From contig CAXXHV010000002.1 in NCBI GenBank assembly GCA_963678575.2, positions 434,001 to 498,000 of the forward strand: a stretch of 64,000 nt of DNA. The letters are read 5' to 3'. The notes under the pieces were generated by a model, which did not search any database, was not told the origin of the DNA, and worked only from the letters and a program-made list of their open reading frames with translations. Below are positions 43,302 to 53,196 of the stretch, piece after piece; within the stretch, counting starts at the first letter, position 1; each line of letters starts with the position of its first letter. The stretch is from Pleomorphochaeta sp963678575 (GTDB lineage Bacteria > Spirochaetota > Spirochaetia > Sphaerochaetales > Sphaerochaetaceae). A program made the translations under genes and the position numbers.

Positions 43302-45230
43302 TTATTCTTGCAACTGTTGTAATTCTTCTTCGTTTAATAGCCAAAATTCTTCATTTTCTTCTTGTTTTTTTTGCAATTCATTCTTTTCATTTATTACTTT
43401 ATTAATTTTATCTGCATCAGAATAAATTTCAACTTTACTCATTTTCTCTTCTAGCAATGATATTTTTTTAATTAATTTTTCATTTTCCTCAAGTAATTTT
43501 TCATTTTGCTTTATTAATTTATTTATTTTATTATTTTTTTCTCTTTGTAGCTTATAATCTAAAGCTCCTTTGGAAATATTTTTTTCTTCAATTATTGATT
43601 CATTATTTTCTTGATATTTTTCTTTTTCTTCAAGTTTTAATTTGAAATAAGAATAATCCCCTTCAAAAAAAGTTGGCGCTTCTTCGCTTAGATAAAGAAT
43701 TCTAGTAGCTAGATGTTCGATAAAATAAGTATCATGACTTACGAAAATCATTGTTCCATCATAATGTTTTAATGCTTCAATCAACATTTCTTTTGCATTA
43801 ATGTCCAAATGGTTTGTAGGTTCGTCCAAAATTAATAAATTTACAGGATGCATGAGTATTTTTAATAGTGCTAGTCTAGATCTTTCTCCACCACTTAATA
43901 CACTTATACTTTTAAATACATCATCACCTTTAAATAGAAAAGCTCCTAATGAATTTCTTAGTAATGGAAGTTGGTCTGTATTTGAAATTGTTTCAAGTTC
44001 TTCTATTACGTTGTTATTGGGGTTTAAAGTTTTTTCTGTATCTTGAGCAAAATAACCAATTTTAACATTTGAGCCTTCAATAATTTCTCCACTATAATCT
44101 TTATCTCTCGAACATAGCATTCTTAAGAGAGTACTTTTACCCTCTCCATTTCTACCTGTTACAGCAATTCTGTCATTTTTTGAAACTAAAAAATTTAAAT
44201 TGTTAAATATATTTAATTCTCCATAATTTTTACATAGATTCTTTACTTTTAAAACTTCATTACCACTATGTGGTGCTTTTGGAAATTGGAAATGTAATTT
44301 TTCTAAATGAGAAGGAACTTCAATTAAGTCAATTTTTTCTATTTGTTTAATTCTACTTTGAACTTGTTTCGCCTTTGTAGCTTTGTATCTAAATTTTTCA
44401 ATAAATTGTTCAGTTTTTTCAATTTGTTCTAATTGCTTTTCTAATAGTTTTTCTCTTTGTTTAATTTCAGTTTCTCTTTGGATAAGATAAGATGAATAAT
44501 TGCCACTATAATGAGTAAGTTTAGCATTAAATAATTCAAATACTTCATTTATTGTTTCATCTAAAAATCCTTGATCATGACTTACTAACATTAAGCCACC
44601 TTTATATGCTCTTAGATAATTTTTAAGCCAAATTCTTGCTTCAATATCTAAGTAGTTAGTAGGTTCATCGAGAAGCATAATATCTGGGTGCTCTAACAAT
44701 ACTTTTGCTAGTGCAATACGCATTTGCCATCCCCCAGAAAATTGATTACAAGTTCTATCAAAATCATCAGTTTTAAAACCTAATCCTAATAATATTTTTT
44801 CAATAGTAATTTTTCTATCAAAATATCCACCATTTAGTAATTGTTCTTGTATCTCATGTAAAGCGAATAGGGTTGGTTCAATATTTTCATTTTCATCACA
44901 AGTAGATAATTTATTTTCTAATTTTTGCTTATTTTCTAATAAATAATCGAATCTTTGATAACTTTTTTCAGCTTCTTTATATAAAGTATCATTTTCAAAT
45001 ACTATATCACTTTGTGGTAAATAAGATATTCTCAAGCCTTTTGTTTTTGATATTGAAATATTATCAGCAATAATATCTCCATTAATTACTTTTAATAGTG
45101 TTGATTTTCCGCTTCCGTTTCCACCTGTTAAAGCACATCTTGAATTTTCATTTAGGTTGAAGCAAACGTTTAGTAATATATCTCTATCAGAAAATGCTAA
45201 ATTTATATCTTGAACTTGAAGTGTTCCCAT
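43302..45230 (-). CDS. ABC-F family ATPase (ribosome-associated)
   Basis: A 642-residue protein with two ABC cassettes and no membrane segment. Cassette 1: GGNGSGKST (37-45), SGGWQMRIALAK and LLDEPTNYLD near 195. Cassette 2: GRNGEGKST near 363, LSGGERSRLALLK and LILDEPTNHLD near 480. Between them is the charged linker expected to reach into the ribosomal P/E site. The C-terminal ~100 residues are a Glu/Lys-rich coiled coil as in Uup/YdiF types. A translation-factor role is more likely than antibiotic resistance. Confidence 0.93.
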   Translation of the reverse strand: MGTLQVQDINLAFSDRDILLNVCFNLNENSRCALTGGNGSGKSTLLKVINGDIIADNISISKTKGLRISYLPQSDIVFENDTLYKEAEKSYQRFDYLLENKQKLENKLSTCDENENIEPTLFALHEIQEQLLNGGYFDRKITIEKILLGLGFKTDDFDRTCNQFSGGWQMRIALAKVLLEHPDIMLLDEPTNYLDIEARIWLKNYLRAYKGGLMLVSHDQGFLDETINEVFELFNAKLTHYSGNYSSYLIQRETEIKQREKLLEKQLEQIEKTEQFIEKFRYKATKAKQVQSRIKQIEKIDLIEVPSHLEKLHFQFPKAPHSGNEVLKVKNLCKNYGELNIFNNLNFLVSKNDRIAVTGRNGEGKSTLLRMLCSRDKDYSGEIIEGSNVKIGYFAQDTEKTLNPNNNVIEELETISNTDQLPLLRNSLGAFLFKGDDVFKSISVLSGGERSRLALLKILMHPVNLLILDEPTNHLDINAKEMLIEALKHYDGTMIFVSHDTYFIEHLATRILYLSEEAPTFFEGDYSYFKLKLEEKEKYQENNESIIEEKNISKGALDYKLQREKNNKINKLIKQNEKLLEENEKLIKKISLLEEKMSKVEIYSDADKINKVINEKNELQKKQEENEEFWLLNEEELQQLQE

Positions 45231-45328
45231 ATTTTTTCTCCAGTTTTTGTGTTGCTAAGTAATGTTATTACCGTTATTATAGAGTTTATCATATAGTCGT
45301 TTTTTATGACAACAGGAGGAAGGTCCAA

Positions 45329-46816
45329 TTGATTTGCCTTACAACTACAGAAAGTACATTAACTGAAGCTCTTAAACAAGTAGAAAGAAATAGAGCATAT
45401 ATTGATATGGTTGAATTAAGATTAGATTTACTTGATGAGGATGAACTCTCGAGTGCTCAAATTTTCCCAAGATTATGCGCTTTACCAACAATTGCAACTT
45501 ATAGAAGAGTAAGTGATGGGGGTAAATCACAATTAAGTGATAAAAATCGTATGATAAGATTGAGAGAAATCGTATTGCAAGGGGATTTCTCTTATGTTGA
45601 TATTGAGGAAGATGTAAAAAAATCTGATCTTAAGATAAAAGGGGAAGATGATTTACCTCGATATGATTTTGAAAATGAATTAAAACTTAAAGGAATCAAA
45701 ATAATTAGATCTTTCCATGATATGGAAAAACTTCCAGCTAATTTATTTTCTTTAGTTACTAAATTAGCAAAAAAAGGGGATATTCCAAAAATAGCTGTTA
45801 CTCCAAATACTATTGTTGATGTTGTTACTCTTTTTAGAATGAATGAAGAGTTAAAAGATATAAAAGAAAAAATTATTATTGGAATGGGTGATTATGGCGT
45901 TTGTACAAGAATTTTATACAAACGAATTGGCTCAATCTTAACTTTTGCTAGTGAAAGTGAAATAGCACCAGGTCAATTGTCTGCAAAAAATTTGAAATTA
46001 TTATATAGAGCAGATCAAGTTAATTCGAGAACAAATATCTACGGTATTATTGGTAATCCTGTTTTGCATACAGCTTCTCCCAAAATTCATAATCCTGGTT
46101 TTGATGCAATTCATTACAATGCAATTTATGTTCCTTTTTTAGTTGATAAAGTAAGAGCTTTTTTCAAATTAGCTGAACTTATTAAAATTCATGGATTTTC
46201 TGTTACTGTGCCCCATAAGAGAGATGTATTACCATACCTTGGTAAAATAACAAGAGAAGTAAAACAAATTGGAGCTTGTAATACTGTTACCAGAATTCAA
46301 GGAATGTGGAAAGGTACAAATACGGACTATTATGGTTTTTTAGCTCCTATTGAAACAGCAATTAATAATGGTAAAATTAAAAATGCTTTAATAATTGGAG
46401 CAGGGGGTGCTGCAAGAGCAGTAGCTTGGGCTCTTAGAAATCATCACGTAAAAGTAACAATTGCAAATAGAACTTTTTCAAAAGCTCAATTATTAGCAAG
46501 TGAGACAATGAGCAATTGTATAGAAATAGATAAAATTAATACCCTCTCAGCAACTGTCGATTTAGTTGTTCAAACTACTGTTGTAGGGATGAGCCCAAAT
46601 ATAGATGAAGATATTTTGGAAAATTATAAATTTATAAAATCTTGTTATGTTTATGATTTGGTTTATAAACCAGAAGTAACAAAGTTGTTAAAAAGAGCCC
46701 AGGAATGTGGTTGTAAAACAATTAATGGTTCTCAAATGTTAATTGAACAAGGTAAATTACAATTTGAATCATTTACTGGTTATCATTATCCTCACTGGGT
46801 TAATATTGAATTATAA
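45329..46816 (+). CDS. aroDE: bifunctional 3-dehydroquinate dehydratase / shikimate dehydrogenase
   Basis: A 495-residue fusion catalysing steps 3 and 4 of the shikimate pathway. Type I DHQ dehydratase (about 1-225): VELRLDLLDE near 28, catalytic His in RSFHDMEK near 130 and Schiff-base Lys in KIAVTPNT near 155. Shikimate dehydrogenase (about 235-495): GNPVLHTASPKIHN, SVTVPHK, GTNTDYYGF, and NADP loop GAGGAARAV. The start is TTG at 45329, eight bases after AGGAGGA. aroK and aroC are 5-8 kb away on the other strand. Confidence 0.95.
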   Translation: MICLTTTESTLTEALKQVERNRAYIDMVELRLDLLDEDELSSAQIFPRLCALPTIATYRRVSDGGKSQLSDKNRMIRLREIVLQGDFSYVDIEEDVKKSDLKIKGEDDLPRYDFENELKLKGIKIIRSFHDMEKLPANLFSLVTKLAKKGDIPKIAVTPNTIVDVVTLFRMNEELKDIKEKIIIGMGDYGVCTRILYKRIGSILTFASESEIAPGQLSAKNLKLLYRADQVNSRTNIYGIIGNPVLHTASPKIHNPGFDAIHYNAIYVPFLVDKVRAFFKLAELIKIHGFSVTVPHKRDVLPYLGKITREVKQIGACNTVTRIQGMWKGTNTDYYGFLAPIETAINNGKIKNALIIGAGGAARAVAWALRNHHVKVTIANRTFSKAQLLASETMSNCIEIDKINTLSATVDLVVQTTVVGMSPNIDEDILENYKFIKSCYVYDLVYKPEVTKLLKRAQECGCKTINGSQMLIEQGKLQFESFTGYHYPHWVNIEL

Positions 46817-46820
46817 TAAT

Positions 46821-46856
46821 TAAAGCCAATTAAACTTATAAATTTAATTGGCTTTA
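46821..46856. terminator. bidirectional Rho-independent terminator
   Basis: A perfect 14-bp stem (TAAAGCCAATTAAA and complement) with an 8-base loop between the converging aroDE and FAH-family genes. Confidence 0.9.
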
Positions 46857-46860
46857 TATT

Positions 46861-47619
46861 TTATCCTATTGTATTTATGAGAGGGGGGAGTCCTTCAATT
46901 ATTACTTCAACAATATCTCCTTTTTTCATACCACTTATTCCTCCAGGCGTCCCAGTTAATATGATATCTCCTGGCAAAAGGGTCATTATTGAAGAGATAT
47001 AACTTACGAGAAAAGGAACATCAAATATTAAATTTTGTGTATTTGATTCTTGTTTTACAATGTTATTTACTTTACTTGAAATTTTTAAATTACTTGGATC
47101 AAGATCTGTATTAATTATATATCCAAAAGGACAGAATGTATCAAATCCTTTTGCAATGGTCCATTGTCCTTGCTTAGGTTGTAAATCTCTTGCAGTAATA
47201 TCGTTTGCACAAGTATAACCAAGAATATAATCATTTACATCTTCTTTTTTTACATTTTTAGCTTCTTTCTTTATTACAATTGCTAATTCAGCTTCATAAT
47301 CTAATCTGTTACAAATTTCAGGTTTTATTACAGTTTTCTTATGAGCTAATGCACTTGTTGATGGTTTTAAAAATACTATTGGGCTTTCAGGGATAGGAAG
47401 CTCGAATTCAATTGCATGATCTCTATAATTTAATCCTATACAAACAGCTTTTGAAAAATCGCAAGGTGTTAATATTTCTACTTTATCTATCATTACTTCT
47501 TCAGTTGTTTTAAAAAATCCAGTAAAAGGGGAGCCTTCATAAATAGTAATCTTCTGTGTTTCATTATTAAAATTACCATATAATGTTTCACCTTTATAAA
47601 TAAATCGAATAATATTCAT
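46861..47619 (-). CDS. fumarylacetoacetate hydrolase-family protein
   Basis: A 252-residue FAH-superfamily enzyme. The catalytic core has ICIGLNYRDHAIEFELP, VFLKPSTSA, LDYEAELAIVI (metal-binding Glu pair), DITARDLQ and the closing ILTGTPGGI. Members act as acylpyruvases, oxaloacetate decarboxylases/tautomerases or hydratases. Substrate cannot be assigned; oxaloacetate tautomerase or decarboxylase activity is common for short stand-alone members. It ends the aroK-aroC-XPB operon, 17 bases after the helicase partner. Confidence 0.88.
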   Translation of the reverse strand: MNIIRFIYKGETLYGNFNNETQKITIYEGSPFTGFFKTTEEVMIDKVEILTPCDFSKAVCIGLNYRDHAIEFELPIPESPIVFLKPSTSALAHKKTVIKPEICNRLDYEAELAIVIKKEAKNVKKEDVNDYILGYTCANDITARDLQPKQGQWTIAKGFDTFCPFGYIINTDLDPSNLKISSKVNNIVKQESNTQNLIFDVPFLVSYISSIMTLLPGDIILTGTPGGISGMKKGDIVEVIIEGLPPLINTIG

Positions 47620-47636
47620 TTCTTTTTCCCCATAAT

Positions 47637-49691
47637 TTAATTAATTACATAATTAGTGATTTTTGCATTAAATATTTTACTTATTTGTAAATTTACTGTT
47701 TCTAAAGTTGGCAGTTTTTTTGCAATTACAACAAAATCATTGTTATCATCTGTTTTTACTTTTTCAACAAGCAATAATAATTCATGAGTTAAATAAGTGA
47801 CTTTTAAAATAGTATTTTCTTCTTTACTAGCCATTTTACATACATTTACTTTTCTTCTAAATTCAAAGCCACTAGCACTAATATCTGTATCTAAAACTAA
47901 TGGTTGAATTTGTGATTCGTCAACAATCATTGAATTTCTTAATCTATTTATCAAATCTTGTTTTTCCGCTTTATTTATTTCCATTAATTCAATTTGCGTT
48001 CTCAATTTTTTGTTATTAAAAGTTTTTGTGGCTATTGGATTATTTATGGTATTTATTTCTTCTTCTGATAAATTTGTTTCAATTTCACAAAGGGTATTAA
48101 TTATATTAAGTTGATCGGATTTCAGATGGAAATTATTGCTTATTCTCCATTGCTCATTTGTAAAATATGTTTCACTTTGAATTAAATCACCTTTTCTTCT
48201 TGGAATAATTAATCCTGCTTTTTCAAGTATTTGAGTCCATTGAGTTTCTTTTTCTCTAGACATTAAATATAATCCGTCAGCTAATTTTTTTAGTATATAA
48301 TTTTTTATTTCTGGATGTAAATCTATTATTCTTGAAATTCGTTGGTCAGCTTGAATAATGATTCCGTCATAGACACTCAATTGATTGTATTGTTTCTCAA
48401 TTAAGTCTAAATAATTAAAAGCTGTACAATTATCAATATTTTGGCAATTTTCCTTAATATAGTTATAAATAATTTCAGTCTTCATTGAACTATCTAAAGC
48501 ATCTCTGAAATCTTCTTTTGTAAGTTTGTATGAGGTTTGAATATCTAATGAACATAAAGAAGCAAATCTCCATAATATATCATTTTTCCCTCTTGAACCT
48601 AAATATCTTACAGTTAAATCTGTGTCAAATATCAGTGGTTGAGCTTGAGGATACTCTTTTTCAAAATGATTAATTTGGTAGGATGTTTCAGTTTTAATAA
48701 TTATGTTAAGATTTACTAAATTTTTTACTAAGTTAGCTGCATTTTCGATTTCAAATTTTATAGATTGGGTTTCTAATAGAAAGATTAATGATTTAGTATC
48801 AAAAGTTTTTATTTCAAACAAATAGCTTAATATTCTCTTAGAAAATAAAAATACTTTTTGATAATTATCAAATAAAGGGGCTATCGATTGTGCAAAAAAT
48901 AATACAGAAATATCAAATGAAGATAAATCTATCAAATTTTGTAAGATCTCATACTCTATTGTGTCAAAAGGTTTGAATATCTCAAGTTCTAATAATAATT
49001 TGTCAACTTGTTCAGTGGCTTCAATTAATTTATCCGTATCAAATGATGGAAATAATGGAGCTACTATATTTCGTTTTTGATAATCAGTTAATTTTGAATT
49101 TAATTTTACTATACTTAGATAACCTCTTAAAAATTCACTGTCAATAATATTTGTAGAAATATTTGGATAGTATGGTGTTAAATTATTAAATATTGGAGCT
49201 AGTGAGGCTTTTTCATTCAATTTTTCTTGAAAAATAGGGTTTAAAATAAATCTACCATCTATTGATAATATTATTAGTCTTTTAGATAAATTTGAAATAT
49301 GTTCAATAAGAGATACATAACTAAATTCTTCTATGTCTTTATTATTTTCAAAGTATGAATAGTATACAAATTCATTATTTTCACTTTTTACTGATTTTTC
49401 AAAAGGTTTTAATAATTTTAATACCTGATTAATTGTTGCTCCTTCTGTAATTTGAAAAATTCCAAGGAGCAAACTATCAATATTGTCAATTGTAGACAAT
49501 AAGTTATTAGCCTTTTCTTCATTTAAGAAAAAGCTAGTCAAATCTTCACTTACAATATCTTGGTTAAATGGAGTTGTAATATTAGGTAAAAAATTTCTTG
49601 CTTCGTAATAAAACTTTTCATTATCTAATTCCATTAACCATTTTTTAAAAAAATCTGGATTTTTATTCATATTATTTGACTTTTGCCTCAC
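47637..49691 (-). CDS. XPB-associated protein with Helicase_C_3-like domain
   Basis: A 684-residue protein, no ATPase motifs. Region about 440-500 (YDGIIIQADQRISRIIDLHP onward) resembles the Helicase_C_3 domain also found at the N-terminus of the XPB helicase encoded just upstream. The remainder is predicted mostly helical. A protein of this type adjoins XPB in mycobacteria and spirochaetes, implying a complex or shared pathway in DNA repair or transcription. The start is uncertain: GTG at 49691 or ATG at 49670; neither has an ideally placed Shine-Dalgarno. Confidence 0.72.
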   Translation of the reverse strand: MRQKSNNMNKNPDFFKKWLMELDNEKFYYEARNFLPNITTPFNQDIVSEDLTSFFLNEEKANNLLSTIDNIDSLLLGIFQITEGATINQVLKLLKPFEKSVKSENNEFVYYSYFENNKDIEEFSYVSLIEHISNLSKRLIILSIDGRFILNPIFQEKLNEKASLAPIFNNLTPYYPNISTNIIDSEFLRGYLSIVKLNSKLTDYQKRNIVAPLFPSFDTDKLIEATEQVDKLLLELEIFKPFDTIEYEILQNLIDLSSFDISVLFFAQSIAPLFDNYQKVFLFSKRILSYLFEIKTFDTKSLIFLLETQSIKFEIENAANLVKNLVNLNIIIKTETSYQINHFEKEYPQAQPLIFDTDLTVRYLGSRGKNDILWRFASLCSLDIQTSYKLTKEDFRDALDSSMKTEIIYNYIKENCQNIDNCTAFNYLDLIEKQYNQLSVYDGIIIQADQRISRIIDLHPEIKNYILKKLADGLYLMSREKETQWTQILEKAGLIIPRRKGDLIQSETYFTNEQWRISNNFHLKSDQLNIINTLCEIETNLSEEEINTINNPIATKTFNNKKLRTQIELMEINKAEKQDLINRLRNSMIVDESQIQPLVLDTDISASGFEFRRKVNVCKMASKEENTILKVTYLTHELLLLVEKVKTDDNNDFVVIAKKLPTLETVNLQISKIFNAKITNYVIN

Positions 49692-49717
49692 CTTTTTTTC
49701 TGTAAATACTCATATTT

Positions 49718-51616
49718 TTAATCATGTATTTCAATTGAATACTTATAACCTTGTTCTGCTAAGAATTTTTGTCTATTTAGGGCAAATTCTTCTTCATTAG
49801 AATTTTGTGTTACTAAAGAATAAAAATGGCTACTTATTTTCTTTGGTCTTAATATCCTTCCAAGCCTTTGAGCTTCTTCTGCTCTTGATCCAAATGTACC
49901 TGAAAGTTGTATTGCAACAGAAGCATCTGGTAAATCGATTGCAAAATTTGCTACTTTAGAAACTACTAATACTTTCAATTTTCCCTTTCTAAATTTTGTA
50001 TATAATTCATCTCTTTTTTTGTTGGAGGTCGCTCCTGTTATAATAGGCGTATTTAGTTCTTTAGCAACAATTTTTAATTGAGATAGATATTGCCCAATAA
50101 TTAAAATGAACTCTCCTTCGTGTTTTTTTAATAGTTTATGAACTATTTCTAATTTTCTTGGATTTTCACTTGCGATTTTAAACTGTTCTCTTGGTTTAGC
50201 AAGAGCATAAGGAACTTCCAAATCTAAAGGCAAAGGTATTCTAATTTCACTACAAAAAGCTTCAGCAATATAGCCTCTCTGTTCTAATTCACTCCAAGGA
50301 ACATCATATCTTTTGGGACCAACTAATGAAAAAACTTGGTCTTCTTTATGATCTTCTCTAACTAAAGTTGCCGTTAATCCAACTCTATGTAAACTTTGTA
50401 ATTCTGCAGTTACTTTAAAAACAGGAGCTGGTAACATGTGAACTTCATCATATATTATAAGACCCCATTCCCCTTTTGTAAGTAATTCAAAATGAGGGAA
50501 AGGTCCAATTTTATCAGCTCTCCAAGTTAATACTTGGTAAGTACAAACAGTTACTTTTTTTGCACTTTTATTTTCTCCAGTATATTCACCAATTTCATTA
50601 CTACTTAAAGTTGTTTTATCTGCTATTTCATTTACCCATTGATGGACTGATGCAACATTTGTGGTAATTACCAAAGTTCTTGTTGAAAGCTTTGCTAATA
50701 TATCAATGCCAATAATTGTTTTCCCAGAACCACAGGGGAGCACAATTGTCCCATATCCTGAGCCACCTTGTGTATTTCCAACTAAAGTTTGTGCTGCAGT
50801 TTCTTGGTAATCTCGAATGACAAAAGGTTTTCCTTCTAAAGTAGTTTTTCTAAGTTTGACATCTATAGGTATTCCTTTCTTTAATGGTATTTGGTCATCA
50901 ACTGGATATCCTAATTCAATTAATTTTACTTTAATATCACCACGATCAAGTTTTCTAAGTGCAAAGACACCATCTTTTATTTTAAAAAGATAATTGTTTA
51001 AATCACGATGGTTTTCTAAAATTCTAAATATTAATGAGTCACTAATTTTTAGCAAATATACTTCTTCAAATGATAATAAAACATTGTTTTTCTTATCTTC
51101 TTCCGTTTTCACGGGATTGATAATTAAAGAATCTAGAAGGTGTTGTTCTTCTTTACTAAGTTCGTTTCCTTCTCGTTTCTTTTTTAACAATTCTCTTTTT
51201 AATTTAGAGTTTATTGCTTTTTGTTTTAAATATTCATTTAATCTTGAATCGATTTCATCATTTGTTTGTAAGCTTACTTCTTCTGATTTTATTTCTTTTT
51301 TCCCGTCTCTATCATCTTCACATAAAACTAATTTTCCAAATCTCGAAGATATGTCTTCAATAAAGAATAATATTGATTCAGTTATTGGGAATTTAGACCA
51401 TTTTTTCAAACTTTCAATAACTGTCGAACTTACGATTGAACATGATGCAGCATTCCACAATGAAATTGGGGTTAATGCATATGTATGAACATGTTCTGGA
51501 CTTTTTATTAAGTCACAGAAAGTAGAAATATCATTTCTACATTCTTCAAACATCGGATGATGTACATCTAAAAGTAAAGTTCTATCACTTTGAACTATTA
51601 AAGGGGTATCTTTCAA
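49718..51616 (-). CDS. XPB/Rad25-type DNA helicase
   Basis: A 632-residue SF2 helicase homologous to XPB of TFIIH. The N-terminal Helicase_C_3 domain (IVQSDRTLLLDVHHPMFEEC ... PISLWNAA) spans about 5-90; a charged insert 100-180 follows; the core has Walker A CGSGKT at 295-300, DEVH at 390-393, the XPB-specific RED motif Arg420-Glu421-Asp422, and the C-terminal RecA lobe with QRLGRILRPK. The start is TTG, directly after the aroC stop, nine bases from GGAGG. Probably in excision repair. Confidence 0.92.
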   Translation of the reverse strand: MKDTPLIVQSDRTLLLDVHHPMFEECRNDISTFCDLIKSPEHVHTYALTPISLWNAASCSIVSSTVIESLKKWSKFPITESILFFIEDISSRFGKLVLCEDDRDGKKEIKSEEVSLQTNDEIDSRLNEYLKQKAINSKLKRELLKKKREGNELSKEEQHLLDSLIINPVKTEEDKKNNVLLSFEEVYLLKISDSLIFRILENHRDLNNYLFKIKDGVFALRKLDRGDIKVKLIELGYPVDDQIPLKKGIPIDVKLRKTTLEGKPFVIRDYQETAAQTLVGNTQGGSGYGTIVLPCGSGKTIIGIDILAKLSTRTLVITTNVASVHQWVNEIADKTTLSSNEIGEYTGENKSAKKVTVCTYQVLTWRADKIGPFPHFELLTKGEWGLIIYDEVHMLPAPVFKVTAELQSLHRVGLTATLVREDHKEDQVFSLVGPKRYDVPWSELEQRGYIAEAFCSEIRIPLPLDLEVPYALAKPREQFKIASENPRKLEIVHKLLKKHEGEFILIIGQYLSQLKIVAKELNTPIITGATSNKKRDELYTKFRKGKLKVLVVSKVANFAIDLPDASVAIQLSGTFGSRAEEAQRLGRILRPKKISSHFYSLVTQNSNEEEFALNRQKFLAEQGYKYSIEIHD

Positions 51617-52687
51617 TTAAAAAGGCCTCCTGCTATTTTTTTCCATATTAAAATCTAGTGTTACTAAGGCTGCCATTGCTTCTACAACTACAACAGCTCT
51701 TGGGCAAATACAAGGATCATGACGTCCTTTTATTTGAATTGTTTTTTCATTGTTTTCAATATCAAGGGTGTGTTGTGGTATTGAAATTGAAGGGGTTGGT
51801 TTGAAAGCAACTCTAAAAATAACATCTTGTGATGTTGTTACTCCACCAAGAACTCCTCCATTATTATTTGACAAAAATCCATTTTTATCCATTTGATCAT
51901 TAAATTGAGAACCTTTATATTTAGCGCTTTCAAAACCTAATCCAATTTCAAAGCCTCTAACAGCGCCTAAACTTAACATAGCTTTTGCAAGTTGTGCTTC
52001 AAATTTATTAAAAGTTGGTTCACCAAGACCACAAGGAAGATTTTTTATTTTACATTCAATTATTCCGCCAATACTATCACCTTGATTTCTTAAATCATTT
52101 AGTAGAGTTTCCATTTCAAGAGCTTTTGCTTCATCTGGCGAATAAAAATCATTAGTATTTCTTTTATCCCAATTGTAAGTTTTAGAAGTTGGATCAACTT
52201 TGATATTTCCAATTTGAATTGTACCAGCTTCAATGATAATATTTTCTGTTTCTAGATATTGTTTTGCAATAGCTCCGGCAATTACTCTACTAGCTGTTTC
52301 TCTTCCGCTAGCTCTTCCGCCACCTCGAGGATCTCTTATTTTATATTTATTAAATAAGGTATAATCAGCGTGAGAAGGTCTAAATGCTTTTGAAATATCA
52401 TTATAATCATGTGATGCTTGATTTGTGTTCTCAATTATTATAGTAAGTGGGGTCCCTGTAACCTTTCCTTCGTAGATTCCTGATAATATTTTTATTTGAT
52501 CCTTTTCATTTCGTCTTGTACCAAACTTATTCCCACCAGGTCTTCTTCTATCCATCTCTTTTTGTATTTTTTCAATATCAAGAGGGAAGTTTGGACTAAG
52601 TCCGTCTATTGTAACTCCAATAGCTGGTCCGTGAGATTCTCCAAAAGTTGTTATTTTTAGTAGTTTCCCAAAAGAATTATTTCCCAT
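51617..52687 (-). CDS. aroC: chorismate synthase
   Basis: A 356-residue FMN-dependent enzyme converting EPSP to chorismate, the last common step to aromatic amino acids. Signatures: TTFGESHGPAIGVTIDG, RPSHADYTLFNKY with GGGRASGRETASRV, and the C-terminal RHDPCICPRAVVVVEAM. Start 52687 overlaps the aroK stop in a TAATG junction; an in-frame ATG four codons upstream would place the Shine-Dalgarno GGGAG inside the gene and is rejected. Confidence 0.96.
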   Translation of the reverse strand: MGNNSFGKLLKITTFGESHGPAIGVTIDGLSPNFPLDIEKIQKEMDRRRPGGNKFGTRRNEKDQIKILSGIYEGKVTGTPLTIIIENTNQASHDYNDISKAFRPSHADYTLFNKYKIRDPRGGGRASGRETASRVIAGAIAKQYLETENIIIEAGTIQIGNIKVDPTSKTYNWDKRNTNDFYSPDEAKALEMETLLNDLRNQGDSIGGIIECKIKNLPCGLGEPTFNKFEAQLAKAMLSLGAVRGFEIGLGFESAKYKGSQFNDQMDKNGFLSNNNGGVLGGVTTSQDVIFRVAFKPTPSISIPQHTLDIENNEKTIQIKGRHDPCICPRAVVVVEAMAALVTLDFNMEKNSRRPF

Positions 52688-53196
52688 TATTTCTCCCAAT
52701 TATTTAAGGCTTCTTTTACAATATTAAATACTGTTTCTATACTTTCATCTTGAAGTTTAATTATTAATTTTGCTTTTTCTTTATAGATTTTTTCTCTCAT
52801 TTCATATAATTGATGAAATTGTTCTTGTGGATTATCTCTCAAAAAAGGAGGTAATCCATTATATTTTATTCTTTTTAATAAAACCTTTTCATCTAAGTCT
52901 AAAAAGATTAAATTATCACATAGGTCAAAGGCTTTTTTATTGTCACAAATTCCTCCACCTAGGGAGATTACTTTGCTGTCTTTATTTTCTTCTAGTAAGG
53001 CTTTTAAACTTGCATATTCTGCATCCATGAAAGCTTGTTTGCCTTTGTTTTCATATAATTCTCTAACACTATCATATTTTATAGAGTCAATAATAAGTTG
53101 GTCTAAATCATAAAAAGGCAAATTTTTATATTCTGCAAATAGTTTAGCGTGTGTTGTTTTGCCACTATGTTTTATTCCTGAAAAAAAATAATTCAT
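52687..53196 (-). CDS. aroK: shikimate kinase
   Basis: A 169-residue kinase phosphorylating shikimate. The P-loop is the variant GIKHSGKT at 7-14 (usual GxxGSGKS), followed by the substrate-binding DLDQLI (Asp36), and the SLGGGI motif near 79. The LID region with PPFLRDNP lies near 117. It overlaps the preceding membrane-protein gene by four bases and aroC by one. Confidence 0.92.
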   Translation of the reverse strand: MNYFFSGIKHSGKTTHAKLFAEYKNLPFYDLDQLIIDSIKYDSVRELYENKGKQAFMDAEYASLKALLEENKDSKVISLGGGICDNKKAFDLCDNLIFLDLDEKVLLKRIKYNGLPPFLRDNPQEQFHQLYEMREKIYKEKAKLIIKLQDESIETVFNIVKEALNNWEK

